Positions 7,372 to 17,083 are shown, counted from the first letter of the stretch. The stretch: 64,000 nt of DNA from Bacteriovorax stolpii (GCA_945905815.1 CAMDQH010000003.1:1-64000); one strand, 5' to 3'. Notes: a model not told the origin generated them from the sequence alone. Translations and numbers: made by a program.

Positions 7372-9417
7372 ATGAATTTATCTTTTAAGCACTATTACTG
7401 GCGTTGGATCAAGAATCAGATATTCCTGTTTCTTATCATGCTTATATTGATGACGATCGCTCGACTTGTATTTTCATTTATATTTGGCGATATGACTGAA
7501 TTGCAACTTCAAATGAAAGATTTTAAGACGGCCATGCTTTTGGGCCTTAGGTATGATCTGGTTCCGTTGGGATACATCAATGCTCTACCCTTTATTGTCA
7601 TGAATTTGGCTTACCTTATTCCAGGGAAATTCACAATAAAAGGTATTAGATTCACGGTCATTAGTTTTCTAGCCTTTGGTTACTGCGCACTTATCTGGCT
7701 CTATATTTGTGACTATGGGTTTTATTCGTATTTTCAAGATCATTTAAATATTCTTTTTTTTGGTTTTTTTGAAGATGACACCATGGCCCTCTTAACAACA
7801 ATATGGAAAAATTATAATCTCCCCCTATGGTTAACAGTGATATTCCTAGGTCATTATGCTTTTTTTCGATTTTTAAAATTTCTTTTTTCTCCATTTGATT
7901 TTGATCTTAAAACAAAGAAGTTTGATTATCGCTTCATTATTTGTTTTGTATTTGGCTTAGGGTTTCTTGCGCTTTTTGCGCGTGGTAGCCTCACCCGCCT
8001 ACCATTGTCTGTTGAGGATGCTCACATCAGTTCCAATGAATTTATCAATGAAGTTTCCCTCAACGGTGTTTTGACATTTAATCGCGCTTTAAAGATCAGA
8101 AAGACATTCGGAAAAAATAATGTAAATTATCTGAACAGTTATGGGTATAAAAACTGGGAAACAGCTTATGAAACAGCTTTCTCTAAAAAGCCTACGGGTA
8201 CAACGTTAATTGATGCTTTAAGAGCAAAAACACCTTTAAAGGGGGAAGCCGCAAAGCATCCTCCCCATGTTGTGTTAGTTGTTATGGAAAGTTTTGGAAC
8301 TTATTGGAACGATAGAAATTCTCCAAAATTCAATATTCTTGGGACGCTTAGTGATCATTTTAAATCAGGCATACTTTTTAAAAATTTTCTTTCCGCGGAA
8401 AACGGAACAATAGGGAGTCTTGTTTCTGTTGCCAATTCTCAAGTTATCCGTCCAGGGGCGCGTTTCCTATCTGAGTCAGACTTTATGAAGACACCTTTGG
8501 ATATTTCTGGGCATCTTCCTTACAAAAAAGTCGGTTATGAGACTCATTTTCTTTATGGTGGAAAGCTTGGATGGAGAGATTTGGGGAAATACTTATCAGT
8601 TCAGGGCTATGATAATTTGTGGGGAGCTGACGAAATTAAAGAGGCCATGCCTGAACTCTATAATATTGAGTCCAAAGATTTAGGAAATGAGTGGGGAGTC
8701 TTTGATGAATATCTTTATACCTTTATTGAAGAACATTTAAGAACTGCTACAAAACCACAGTTTTTTTTAGTTCTCACAACTTCAAATCATCCTCCATTTG
8801 AATACCCATCATCCTACAATACATTGCCACTTGAGATGAACGAAGACATTAAGGGGCAAGTAACAGTGGGGAATGATATTGCCCATAAAAGATTCTTAGG
8901 CCTACAGTATGCTAATCAAAAAGTTGGCGATTTCTTAACAAAAATTAAAACGACTGCTCTCAATGATCAGGTTGTGGTTGCTCTTACTGGTGATCACAGC
9001 TTTTGGATCGCTAAAGGAGTAGGGCTAGATGAAGAGTTTAAAAGATTTGCTGTTCCATTTTTTCTTTCAGTTCCGCAGCGATTGCAACCTAAGAAGTATG
9101 ATCCAAATAATTTTGGTTCCCACGAAGATATTTTTCCAACGCTTTACCACCTAACACTTTCAAATCAGGAATATTTAAAACTGGGTGATGATTTAATTGG
9201 TGAGGAAGGTATTGCTCAAAATAGTTCTGGGCTTATAGCGGACAGAAATGGCGCCTACCATCATGGTAAATATTGGAAATGGAAGCCTCAGTCTGAATTG
9301 ATCCTGGAACAAACAATTGAAACGTCTGAACTTTTATTATTAAAAAACAAAGGCAAGAGCCTGATTGGTTTAACTGATCTTTATCTTAAAGATGAAAAAG
9401 TACGAAAGGGGAAATAA
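7372..9417 (+). CDS. LTA synthase/phosphoglycerol transferase family membrane protein
   Basis: A 681-residue protein with about five hydrophobic helices in the first 200 residues, then an extracytoplasmic sulfatase-fold domain. VVLVVMESFGTYW (about 300) gives the metal-binding Glu; ENGTIGSLVS supplies the expected catalytic Thr; TGDHSFW (about 545) is the late metal site; and HEDIFPTLYHL follows. This is the architecture of LtaS and OpgB, which transfer phosphoglycerol from phosphatidylglycerol to glycans. In a Gram-negative organism the acceptor is more likely a periplasmic glucan or envelope glycan than lipoteichoic acid. It ends at 9417, two bases before the convergent lipB stop. Confidence 0.8.
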   Translation: MNLSFKHYYWRWIKNQIFLFLIMLILMTIARLVFSFIFGDMTELQLQMKDFKTAMLLGLRYDLVPLGYINALPFIVMNLAYLIPGKFTIKGIRFTVISFLAFGYCALIWLYICDYGFYSYFQDHLNILFFGFFEDDTMALLTTIWKNYNLPLWLTVIFLGHYAFFRFLKFLFSPFDFDLKTKKFDYRFIICFVFGLGFLALFARGSLTRLPLSVEDAHISSNEFINEVSLNGVLTFNRALKIRKTFGKNNVNYLNSYGYKNWETAYETAFSKKPTGTTLIDALRAKTPLKGEAAKHPPHVVLVVMESFGTYWNDRNSPKFNILGTLSDHFKSGILFKNFLSAENGTIGSLVSVANSQVIRPGARFLSESDFMKTPLDISGHLPYKKVGYETHFLYGGKLGWRDLGKYLSVQGYDNLWGADEIKEAMPELYNIESKDLGNEWGVFDEYLYTFIEEHLRTATKPQFFLVLTTSNHPPFEYPSSYNTLPLEMNEDIKGQVTVGNDIAHKRFLGLQYANQKVGDFLTKIKTTALNDQVVVALTGDHSFWIAKGVGLDEEFKRFAVPFFLSVPQRLQPKKYDPNNFGSHEDIFPTLYHLTLSNQEYLKLGDDLIGEEGIAQNSSGLIADRNGAYHHGKYWKWKPQSELILEQTIETSELLLLKNKGKSLIGLTDLYLKDEKVRKGK

Positions 9418-9418
9418 T

Positions 9419-10153
9419 CTATTTCCACGAATAAGTAAGTTTTTGCAAAAATTTATCAGCAAATTGATCTAATGTTTTATTCTTCAGTTCTATTAACTCT
9501 TCAACAGATGTGTAAGTCTCTGCGCTTATGCCGCATGGATTTACAGCATTAAGCGCCTTTCTCATTTCTTCATCTTTATAGAAATTTAAGGCCATTCCAT
9601 GAAATGTTGTTAATTTTTCAATAGCGATCCCCATAGAAGCAATTTTTCTATCTCCATGCCATAGACCAAGAAGCTTTTGTTCGTGATTTAATCCATCTAG
9701 TTCCCATTCATGGAGAATGCTGATGGCAAATTCAAAAAGGTCATCAATCATCTTAGATAGCGAAAGAGTTTTAGGATTAAGTCGCACGATGGGGTAAATA
9801 ATCATTTGGCCGGGATGATGAAAAGTTAAACCACCACCGCGTTCGATTTGATAAAAAGGAAAGGGCAGGTGCTTGGCCTGGGACTTATCAAACTCAATAA
9901 GGTTTAATATTTCACCTTTTTTAGGCTTTTGCAGACCTCTACCATTAGTGAAAACCCTTGGATGACTACAACAAATAATAATTCGAATCTTTGGTGACGC
10001 TTCCAAAAGCTCTAAACATTTACGTTGGAACTGATGGGCCAACTTGTAATCCCAATTCCATTTTTTGATTATTATCGTTCTTTCGCCTGATTCATAAATG
10101 TTGGTTTGATCTAATTCGAAATCACGAAGGGAAATTTCTGATAAGAAAGACAT
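9419..10153 (-). CDS. lipB: Lipoyl(octanoyl) transferase LipB
   Basis: Transfers octanoate from acyl carrier protein to lipoyl domains of 2-oxoacid dehydrogenases. The sequence shows RGGGLTFHHPGQMIIYP (about 106-122), KIASMGIAI with the catalytic Lys, FHGMALNF, and NPCGI with the conserved Cys, all in normal order. Product about 244 residues. ATG 10153 overlaps the lipA stop by one base (TGATG); a GTG at 10156 is an alternative. The acyl source is the fatty-acid pathway encoded at 32.5-40.6 kb, and one likely client is the E1-containing complex whose E1 gene is at 24.8 kb. Confidence 0.95.
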   Translation of the reverse strand: MSFLSEISLRDFELDQTNIYESGERTIIIKKWNWDYKLAHQFQRKCLELLEASPKIRIIICCSHPRVFTNGRGLQKPKKGEILNLIEFDKSQAKHLPFPFYQIERGGGLTFHHPGQMIIYPIVRLNPKTLSLSKMIDDLFEFAISILHEWELDGLNHEQKLLGLWHGDRKIASMGIAIEKLTTFHGMALNFYKDEEMRKALNAVNPCGISAETYTSVEELIELKNKTLDQFADKFLQKLTYSWK

Positions 10154-11058
10154 CACAGCTGAGGATTGGCTTCAATATAATCCAGAAAGTCCCCGGCCTT
10201 GTACGAGCTTCTGACTAATGGACCGGAGGCCACAAATTTGAAACCCATCTTTAAGGCCATGCGTTTTAATTCATCGAACTCTTCTGGAGTGTAGAACCTT
10301 TCAACATTTAAATGACGTTTACTTGGCTGAAGGTACTGACCAAATGTGACGATATCAACTCCGACTTTACGAAGATCCTCAAGTGTCTCCTGGATTTCAG
10401 GCCAAGTTTCACCTAGCCCAACCATGATAGACGTTTTGGTTTGAATGCGAGGATAGTTCTCTTTATAGAATTTTAAACAATTTAGTGTCTTGTCATAACC
10501 TGCACGAATATCTCTCACTGGATGCGTAAGGCGTTTCACTGTTTCTATATTTTGTGCAATGACGAAAGGCATGGCCTGAGCAAGAGCGTGCATCCGTTCT
10601 TCAACACCATCAAAATCAGGAATTAAAACTTCAACTTTAGTTTCGGGATGATCCAGATTTACTTTTTTGATGACTGCCGCAAAATGCCCGGCACCATGAT
10701 CGGCCAAGTCATCGCGGTCCACACTTGTAATGACTACATAACGAAGATTCATAATCTTCACCATGTTGGCGGTGTTCTGAATTTCTTCAGGATTGAGAAA
10801 GCCTTTTGGGTTTCCCGTTTTTACGTTACAAAATTTGCAAGCACGAGTGCAAGTGTCACCGAGAATCATGACGGTTGCAGTTCGACCGCTCCAACATTCA
10901 GAAATGTTCGGACACTTGGCCTCTTCACAAACTGTTGCGAGACCTTTTTCACGAAGATTATTTCGGATGTCTTTAAAGTCATCGCCCTGAGGAAGTTTTA
11001 CTTTGAGCCACTCAGGCTTGCGCTGGTAATTGTCTTTATCAAAATAGGTTACGGCCAT
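10153..11058 (-). CDS. lipA: Lipoyl synthase LipA
   Basis: Radical SAM enzyme that inserts two sulfurs into octanoyl-lipoyl domains. It carries both iron-sulfur sites: the auxiliary cluster CEEAKCPNISEC (about 43-54) and the radical SAM CTRACKFC (about 70-77), plus the C-terminal GPLVRSSYKAG whose Ser ligates the auxiliary cluster. Length 301 is normal. It is upstream of lipB with a one-base overlap, forming a lipA-lipB operon. No strong ribosome site precedes the ATG at 11058. A gap of 88 bases separates it from the ABC ATPase gene; no terminator is obvious there. Confidence 0.96.
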   Translation of the reverse strand: MAVTYFDKDNYQRKPEWLKVKLPQGDDFKDIRNNLREKGLATVCEEAKCPNISECWSGRTATVMILGDTCTRACKFCNVKTGNPKGFLNPEEIQNTANMVKIMNLRYVVITSVDRDDLADHGAGHFAAVIKKVNLDHPETKVEVLIPDFDGVEERMHALAQAMPFVIAQNIETVKRLTHPVRDIRAGYDKTLNCLKFYKENYPRIQTKTSIMVGLGETWPEIQETLEDLRKVGVDIVTFGQYLQPSKRHLNVERFYTPEEFDELKRMALKMGFKFVASGPLVRSSYKAGDFLDYIEANPQL

Positions 11059-11146
11059 AATGAATAGTTATCATAAATGAGGAGGGTTAGACTAGGATTG
11101 TTGCGGATTGAAAGAGTCGTTAACTTATTGAATTTATTTATCTTAA

Positions 11147-12130
11147 TTACAGGGGAATGACAAAACAGTGTCGCAAATCAGGCGAAATCTTCATCTTCTG
11201 CCCTACTTCCCAATTTGAATAAGTATCTAGAGGTAGACTGACTTTAAAACGTTTATCAGAGATTTCAATTTCAAACTCGCAAGCGAAGTATTGTGGATAT
11301 TGACTGAGAATGACTCCTTCAAACGTGGAGTTAGGATCAACTTTCCAAGCCGTAGGAGGAACGACAAGATATCCTTCATGATCTTTAAGACTAGATTTAA
11401 CTTCACCCCATAGTGTTGTCCAAGTTCCATTCTCTCTCGAAATTTTTAGAAAATTTTGATGACCAAAATATTGCGCAACAAAGAGATTACGTGGGGCCTG
11501 AAGAATTTCGACAGGTGATGAAACTTGTTCAAATTTTCCATGTTGAAGAAGTCCTACTTTATCAGCAAAACGAAGGGCCTCATCTTTTTCATGAGTAATC
11601 CAGAGGACTGTGACTTCTCTTTGACTTAAATAAGTAAAAAGTGAAAAGAGTATTTCTTTTCTCGACATAGGATCGAGATGAATGAAAGGTTCATCTAAAA
11701 ATAAAATATCAGGTTGATTAATCAGCTCAGCTGCCATGAGAACTTTTTGAAGCTGGCCTTGTGAGAGTTGGCCTACATTCTGCCGTAGTTGAAAGGTAAA
11801 TTCGAAGATGTCGGCCATATCACGTGAAAGTTGTAGTTTCTTATCTGTCTCAAGTTCCTGGTCTTGAACGGATTCCATCAAAAAGCGCTGAACATTTAGA
11901 TCATGCTCAGGATTTTTTCTTTCAAAGAAATGAATCTTTCCTTGGACTTCCAGATCACCCGAATCCAGAGGGAGTTTTTTTGTGAGAACATTTAAAATGG
12001 TGGTTTTTCCACTTCCGTTTGGACCCATCAAAGCAAAAATAGATCCCTTGGGGATTTCAAGATTTATAGAGTGAAGGCCAGCAACACCTCGGGAATCAAA
12101 AACGATCTTGGCCTGATTAAGTTTAATCAT
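11147..12130 (-). CDS. ABC transporter ATP-binding protein with C-terminal regulatory extension
   Basis: A 327-residue ATPase with Walker A GPNGSGKTT (about 36), signature LSQGQLQ (about 137), Walker B ILFLDEPF and switch His in WITHEKDEALRFAD. After residue 230 a beta-rich extension (about 100 residues) resembles the TOBE-like tail of importers of the spermidine, iron, sulfate and maltose type. The start is ATG 12130, overlapping the rarD stop by four bases (ATGA); the longer frame up to 12199 would lie inside rarD. No permease or binding protein is adjacent, so the partner subunits and substrate are unknown. Confidence 0.75.
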   Translation of the reverse strand: MIKLNQAKIVFDSRGVAGLHSINLEIPKGSIFALMGPNGSGKTTILNVLTKKLPLDSGDLEVQGKIHFFERKNPEHDLNVQRFLMESVQDQELETDKKLQLSRDMADIFEFTFQLRQNVGQLSQGQLQKVLMAAELINQPDILFLDEPFIHLDPMSRKEILFSLFTYLSQREVTVLWITHEKDEALRFADKVGLLQHGKFEQVSSPVEILQAPRNLFVAQYFGHQNFLKISRENGTWTTLWGEVKSSLKDHEGYLVVPPTAWKVDPNSTFEGVILSQYPQYFACEFEIEISDKRFKVSLPLDTYSNWEVGQKMKISPDLRHCFVIPL

Positions 12131-13023
12131 ACTTTTACCCGACTTAGTGAACGGCGATTTAAAACAGATTCGATCGTATACCACGCAAGAGCAATCCAAA
12201 TAAGAGTGAAAGCCTGCATCCTCTCTGGGCTTAAAGTTTCATGAAAAATGAGCCATCCGCAAATAAACTTTAGGCCAGGTGAAAGATAGCCTAGAAAGCC
12301 AAGCGTTCCAAGAGGAAGCCTGCGAGCAGCATAGGCAAAAAGCACAAGGGGAGCACAAGTGATTAGACCGGAGAAACTTAACAAGAGAACTTTCCAACCT
12401 GGTAGTTCTGAGAAAATATCAATTGGTCGACTAGGTTGAAAATGCCAAATAACAAGTGTGGGAATAATCATGATGCAAGTTTCAAAAGCAAGACCCTCGA
12501 GAGAACCGACATGTGCCAGTTTTCGAATGAGCCCGTACATGGCAAAAGTGAGAGACAGTGTAAGAGCAATCCATGGGAATTGAGCTAGACCACTTTGAAG
12601 AGCAATTAAAATGATAGCGACAAGTGCAATAAATATTGCTGGCCATTGACCGGGCCGGATTTTTTCCTTGAGGATAATCCAACCCATGAAAACGTTAATC
12701 AGTGGATTAAGAAAGTACCCCATACTTGCTTCAAGTATTTTTCCAATGCTAACTGCATAGATGTAGAGCAGCCAATTTGAGGAGATGAGAAAGGCCGAAA
12801 CAATAAGCATGAGTCTAATTTTAGGGTCAAGCCATATACGTTTAAGAGAACGAATTTCTTGTTTGAAAGTTAGGATTAAAATGAGTGTGATGAATGACCA
12901 GACAAGTCGATGAGCAAATAGGTCCCAGGCCTGAACTTCTGGAAAGAATTTCCAGTAAATAGGAAAAAAACCCCACATGGAAAAAGATAAAATCGCAGCT
13001 AAGTGGCCAGATGTTAGACCCAT
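12127..13023 (-). CDS. rarD: RarD-type EamA transporter
   Basis: A 298-residue, ten-helix drug/metabolite transporter of the RarD branch. Typical features are HLAAILSFSMWGFFPIYWKFF at the start, LFAHRLVWSF near residue 38, ILEASMGYFLNPLINVFMG around 95, and GTLGFLGYLSPGLKF around 245. It acts in the inner membrane; substrates of this branch are poorly defined. The start codon lies three bases after the MFS stop, and its stop overlaps the ABC ATPase start. It belongs to the leftward astD-MFS-rarD-ABC unit, which may export or import amino-acid-like compounds (inference from astD). Confidence 0.85.
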   Translation of the reverse strand: MGLTSGHLAAILSFSMWGFFPIYWKFFPEVQAWDLFAHRLVWSFITLILILTFKQEIRSLKRIWLDPKIRLMLIVSAFLISSNWLLYIYAVSIGKILEASMGYFLNPLINVFMGWIILKEKIRPGQWPAIFIALVAIILIALQSGLAQFPWIALTLSLTFAMYGLIRKLAHVGSLEGLAFETCIMIIPTLVIWHFQPSRPIDIFSELPGWKVLLLSFSGLITCAPLVLFAYAARRLPLGTLGFLGYLSPGLKFICGWLIFHETLSPERMQAFTLIWIALAWYTIESVLNRRSLSRVKV

Positions 13024-13026
13024 GTT

Positions 13027-14253
13027 TTATCTCAAGTTAAACTTTGTTTTAATTTTGAAAGCAATAAAAATCGCCAATAAGGAAGTAGCAATCCCAAAAT
13101 ACCCAACAATATTATAATTCGTAAGCGCACCCGCCGCCCCAACTCCAATAATTAGGCCCGCAAGTTGTGAAGCAACCCCAGATGATAGTTGTCTGGCAGC
13201 ATTTTCAAGACTCATGAATGTACCGCGCTCTTGCGGTTTAACGACAGCACTTATAATTGTCATGGCCGGAATAAATCGACCTGAACCTGACATCATAAAA
13301 AGCGATGAGCTCATAAGGGCAAAGGCCAAAGGTACATGAGGAAGATTCGTTAGAAGAAAAATCGGAATGATAGAGGCAAATGCCACAAATTTAAAAACTC
13401 TGTAACTTCCAATCCTATCGCATGCCTTTCCAATTATCCTCGCAGAGATAATCGTACATGTCCCTCCGATTAAATAAATGAAAGGCAGTTGAGCTTCAGT
13501 AAGCCCTACATTTCCTACCATATAGGTTGCAATAAAAGGAACAATCATGAAAACGCCAAACCCAAGTACGCTTGTAAGTAAAAAACTCTGTAGATAATCC
13601 TTCTGACAAAGAATCTGCTGAAAGTTTTTTAGGTTCTCTTTAACGTTGAGATTTTTTGTTCTTACGTTTATAGATGGAAGAATCATCAAAGCCAGAATCC
13701 AGATAATAGACCCAACAATAACAATTAAATAAAAGGCTGCATGCCAGTCAAAAATCTGGGCAACATATAGCCCTAAGGGAACGCCAAGAACACTTGAAAT
13801 AGAGAATGCTGACATGATGACACCCATAGCAGCACCTCGGCGGTGAAAAGGTATGAGATCAGCAACCATTGAAAGAACACAGGCATTAAGGACTCCACCG
13901 AAAGCACCTGCAAAAATTCGTGCAAACAAAAGAGCTGGATAGTTTGGAGCAACCGCACACATGTAGGTCCCAATAAGAAATCCGGTAAAATTAAACATGA
14001 GAAATTTCTTACGGTCAAAATGGTCGGCATATAAGGCACCAAAAAAACCTACAATTCCTGCACTGAAAGTATAGGCCGAAACAAGAAAAGAAAATTCCGC
14101 AGGATTTATTTGAAATACTCGCATAAATCGAGGTCCAAGCGGCATCATGATAACAAAATCTAAAATATGAATAATTTGAATTGCAGAAAGAATCAAAATA
14201 TAAAATCGTTCTTTTCTTAGTGCCTCTTTATTATCGTGTGCAGAAATTTCCAT
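13027..14253 (-). CDS. MFS transporter, arabinose/drug efflux type
   Basis: A 408-residue protein with about twelve hydrophobic helices. The cytoplasmic loop 2-3 has the MFS signature as GALYADHFDRKKFLMF (about 75-90). IFAGAFGGVLNACVLSMVADLIP and GAAMGVIMSAFSISSVLGVPLG follow the YdhP/AraJ/Bcr type of proton-driven exporters. Substrate is unknown. It starts three bases after the astD stop and is followed after three bases by rarD, so all are probably one transcript. Confidence 0.8.
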   Translation of the reverse strand: MEISAHDNKEALRKERFYILILSAIQIIHILDFVIMMPLGPRFMRVFQINPAEFSFLVSAYTFSAGIVGFFGALYADHFDRKKFLMFNFTGFLIGTYMCAVAPNYPALLFARIFAGAFGGVLNACVLSMVADLIPFHRRGAAMGVIMSAFSISSVLGVPLGLYVAQIFDWHAAFYLIVIVGSIIWILALMILPSINVRTKNLNVKENLKNFQQILCQKDYLQSFLLTSVLGFGVFMIVPFIATYMVGNVGLTEAQLPFIYLIGGTCTIISARIIGKACDRIGSYRVFKFVAFASIIPIFLLTNLPHVPLAFALMSSSLFMMSGSGRFIPAMTIISAVVKPQERGTFMSLENAARQLSSGVASQLAGLIIGVGAAGALTNYNIVGYFGIATSLLAIFIAFKIKTKFNLR

Positions 14254-14256
14254 TAA

Positions 14257-15777
14257 TTAATCTTTTAATCCCACCACGTCAGTGATTTTTGAGCTGTTGT
14301 CATCTAATGTCTCAAGAGAGGCTACGGCACTTACACAATGATCAATCATTGATACAGCAGCAGGGCGATGGTTTCCGGAGTTCTTAACTCCTCCGAAAGG
14401 CATGCGTGCTGTTGCTCCAACGGTAGATCTGTTTAAGTTTAATAAACCAGCATCAATATCGCGTAGACATAATTTATAAATCTCAGTATCTCTAGTAAAA
14501 ACAGATGCGGCCAGACCGTATTCAGTACAGTTTGCAATTTGAATAGCTTCTTCAATATCATCGTAAGGAACAAAAAAACAGTTTGGCCCAAAAATTTCTT
14601 CCTGGATGAACTTTCCTTTCAGATCCGGTCTTTTAGCATAATGAATAGAAGGGGAGACGTAATGTCCTTCGAAACCAATATCGAGCTTACGAGGGGAAAC
14701 AATTTCTTCTGCACCTTCTTGTTTTCCGAAGTTACAGAATTCAAAATAAAGATTTTCGGCATGCTGATCAATGAGTGGACCCATAAATGGATCTGCTGAT
14801 TTCGTAGGGTGACCCACTTTAATTCTTTCAGTGAGAGATTTAAATTGTGAAATGAACTCCTGTTCGATTTTTCGATGAACTAGAATCATTGAAGTTGAAG
14901 TACATCTTTGCCCTGAAGTTAAAAAACATGCGCGTAGTAACTCAGGAAGTGCGTGAGAAATATTAGTATCATGGTGAATAATGGTGGAGTTTTTGCCACC
15001 CAACTCAAGGGCCACGAGTTTACCCATATCTTTGTAAGTGTTTTCAAGAATACGCAAACCAACACCACGCGAACCGGTAAAGAAAACTCCTCTAACACGT
15101 TTATCAATCGTTATTTTTCCAGCAGTCTGTCCTGTTCCGTTGATGAAGTTGATTACCCCTTCTGGAAATCCTGCTTGATGAAAACATTCAATCATTAGCT
15201 GTGCCGAATAGATGGTTTTCTCAGATGGTTTAAAAATGATTGAGTTTCCTGCCAGTAACGCAGATAAAATTTGGCCGTTCGCCAAATGGCACGGAAAGTT
15301 AAAGGGGCCTATTACGAAGCATGGGCCCAGTGGTTTATAAACCACATGCCCATCAATTTTTGGCATAACATCTTTAATTGTTTCTTGCTTGATTCTTTCA
15401 AGGGAGTCAGTGATGGTTACGGTTACCTTGCTATCGAGAGCAGCAGCCTCGGTTTTTGCTTCCCAAAGAGGTTTCCCGACTTCTAGGGCAAGGGCCATAG
15501 CAATTTCATCTTTGCGAGCTCGAACTGCTTCCTGATATTTTTTTAGATAAACAACTCTTTGATCAAAAGAAAGCTTTCTCCAAGCATCAAATCCCTTTTG
15601 TGCAGACTCAATAACTTTTTCGGTATGCTCGTAATAGACACCAGCTTCCCAAAGATTGAGTGTTAATTCTCCAGGACATGTTTTTAAAATTTTCTCTTGG
15701 ACCCCAACTAAAGCACTCGTGCCTTCAGGGTGAGAGAAACGTCCATTAAAGTAGTCACCTTTAAGTAACATCTGCAT
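14257..15777 (-). CDS. astD: Succinylglutamate-semialdehyde dehydrogenase AstD
   Basis: An aldehyde dehydrogenase of 506 residues that oxidises N-succinylglutamate semialdehyde in arginine catabolism (AST pathway). AstD-like landmarks are GPFNFPCHLANGQI (about 148), VALELGGKNS with the catalytic Glu (about 250), SGQRCTS with the nucleophilic Cys (about 286), and the tail FGGVKNSGNHRP. AAAGGAC precedes the ATG at 15777. It heads a leftward unit with MFS, rarD and an ABC ATPase. The other pathway genes seen are astA and a class III aminotransferase at 20.9-23.3 kb; astB and astE are not in this window. A role with another semialdehyde cannot be excluded. Confidence 0.8.
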   Translation of the reverse strand: MQMLLKGDYFNGRFSHPEGTSALVGVQEKILKTCPGELTLNLWEAGVYYEHTEKVIESAQKGFDAWRKLSFDQRVVYLKKYQEAVRARKDEIAMALALEVGKPLWEAKTEAAALDSKVTVTITDSLERIKQETIKDVMPKIDGHVVYKPLGPCFVIGPFNFPCHLANGQILSALLAGNSIIFKPSEKTIYSAQLMIECFHQAGFPEGVINFINGTGQTAGKITIDKRVRGVFFTGSRGVGLRILENTYKDMGKLVALELGGKNSTIIHHDTNISHALPELLRACFLTSGQRCTSTSMILVHRKIEQEFISQFKSLTERIKVGHPTKSADPFMGPLIDQHAENLYFEFCNFGKQEGAEEIVSPRKLDIGFEGHYVSPSIHYAKRPDLKGKFIQEEIFGPNCFFVPYDDIEEAIQIANCTEYGLAASVFTRDTEIYKLCLRDIDAGLLNLNRSTVGATARMPFGGVKNSGNHRPAAVSMIDHCVSAVASLETLDDNSSKITDVVGLKD

Positions 15778-15883
15778 AAAAGTCCTTTGAGTTTTAATGC
15801 CTCATTGTACAACTTTTGTTTTAAGAGTTACAGGATAATGCGGAGCTTCAGCTCAAAGATCAACTACCAAATAAGCAGAGTTT

Positions 15884-15892
15884 TGCTACAAT
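15884..15892 (+). promoter_or_regulatory. Extended -10 promoter for the DUF1338 gene
   Basis: TGCTACAAT is a good extended -10 element (TGn then TACAAT) with no convincing -35. It lies about 24 bases before ATG 15917, in the 139-base gap between the divergent astD and DUF1338 genes. Confidence 0.45.
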
Positions 15893-15916
15893 AGTGTCTC
15901 TTCAAGGAGCTATGTA

Positions 15917-16723
15917 ATGACAGTTAAAACCTTATCTGGTCTGTTGGACAAAATGTGGAAGGATTATGTTGAAATTAATCCTTTAGCGCAAAAAATTTCA
16001 GATCTTTTCATCCAAGATGGTGAAAGGGTTGAAAATGATCATATCGCTCTTAGGACCTTCAATCATCCACGCTTAAATATTGATGTGGTAGCACGGCCTT
16101 TCATTGAATCAGGTTATAAATACATTGGTGATTATCATTTTCCTGAGAAGAAACTTTATGCAAAACATTTCGAGCATGCTGATAAAAACGTCCCCAAAAT
16201 TTTCATCTCTGAATTAAAAATCGAAGAGCTTTCAACTAAAACACAAGTTTTAATAAATGGTCTCGTTGACCAAGTTCCAAAGGGCAAAGAGCTGGAGTTT
16301 GATTTTGTTTCCAGTGGTCGTCCTTGGAATGTCACAAGCCTGCAGTATCGAGAGCTCTTAAAGGAAAGTGATTATGCAGCTTGGGTTGCCGCTTTTGGAT
16401 ATCGGCCAAATCACTTCACTGTTTTAATAAATGCTCTGAAAAATTTTTCAGATATTGTTATTCTTAATGATTATTTGAAAAGCAAAGGCTTCAAGTTAAA
16501 TTCCAGCGGCGGGGAAGTTAAAGGCTCTAAAGAAGTTTATTTAGAGCAATCTTCTATCCTGGCAAATAATATTGAAGTGACTTTTCAAGATGCTAAATTA
16601 ACTGTTCCAGCATGTTTTTATGAATTTGCAAAAAGATATCCAATGAAAGATGGAACGCTTTATCAGGGATTTGTAGCAGCTTCGGCGGATAAAATTTTTG
16701 AGAGTACTAACAGCGGCCAGTAA
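15917..16723 (+). CDS. DUF1338 family metalloenzyme (HglS-like 2-oxoadipate dioxygenase/decarboxylase)
   Basis: A 268-residue single-domain member of DUF1338, whose characterised member HglS/YdcJ converts 2-oxoadipate to 2-hydroxyglutarate in lysine breakdown. Seen: ENDHIALRTF near residue 38 with a metal-ligand His, FISELKIEEL near 95, the central FGYRPNHFTVLIN with a second His (about 160-172), and VPACFYEFAKRYP near the end. Shorter than HglS, as in many Bdellovibrionota and chloroplast homologues. AAGGAG is ten bases before the ATG at 15917. It is encoded between astD and astA, so a role in amino-acid catabolism is likely; the substrate is not proven. Confidence 0.75.
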   Translation: MTVKTLSGLLDKMWKDYVEINPLAQKISDLFIQDGERVENDHIALRTFNHPRLNIDVVARPFIESGYKYIGDYHFPEKKLYAKHFEHADKNVPKIFISELKIEELSTKTQVLINGLVDQVPKGKELEFDFVSSGRPWNVTSLQYRELLKESDYAAWVAAFGYRPNHFTVLINALKNFSDIVILNDYLKSKGFKLNSSGGEVKGSKEVYLEQSSILANNIEVTFQDAKLTVPACFYEFAKRYPMKDGTLYQGFVAASADKIFESTNSGQ

Positions 16724-17083
16724 TTAGGCGCTCAAAACGTTTCGAATAGCAATCTCAAGATTTAAATAGTTAGGTTTGGTTAAGAGATCCGTGGCACCTA
16801 AATGATTTGCGATTTTTTTTAATTCTGATGATCCATGGCCAGTGTAGAAAATAAAAGGCATGTTGAATCCAAGCTTTCTTGCCGTTTCAATAAATTGTAG
16901 TCCATCCATCACTGGCATTTTGATATCAGAAACGACGCAGTCAATCTTCTGGGACCTAAGAATCGCTAAACCCTCTTCACCATTATTCGCTATATAAATA
17001 TGATGAGCTTCATCTTCTAAAAGCTCTTTCATGCTCCATGATAGATCAACTTCATCATCTACTATTAATAGGTTTCCTTTCAT
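16724..17083 (-). CDS. Stand-alone response regulator receiver domain
   Basis: A 119-residue CheY-like receiver without output domain. The acidic pair is in LLIVDDE, the phosphoacceptor Asp in VVSDIKMPVMDG (about 53), the switch Thr in FYTGHG and the Lys in LLTKPN, so the site looks intact. It is the last gene of the leftward envelope cluster starting with YceI, 47 bases after the small lipoprotein. Its stop directly abuts the convergent DUF1338 stop. No histidine kinase is in the window; a partner could be encoded elsewhere. Confidence 0.85.
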   Translation of the reverse strand: MKGNLLIVDDEVDLSWSMKELLEDEAHHIYIANNGEEGLAILRSQKIDCVVSDIKMPVMDGLQFIETARKLGFNMPFIFYTGHGSSELKKIANHLGATDLLTKPNYLNLEIAIRNVLSA

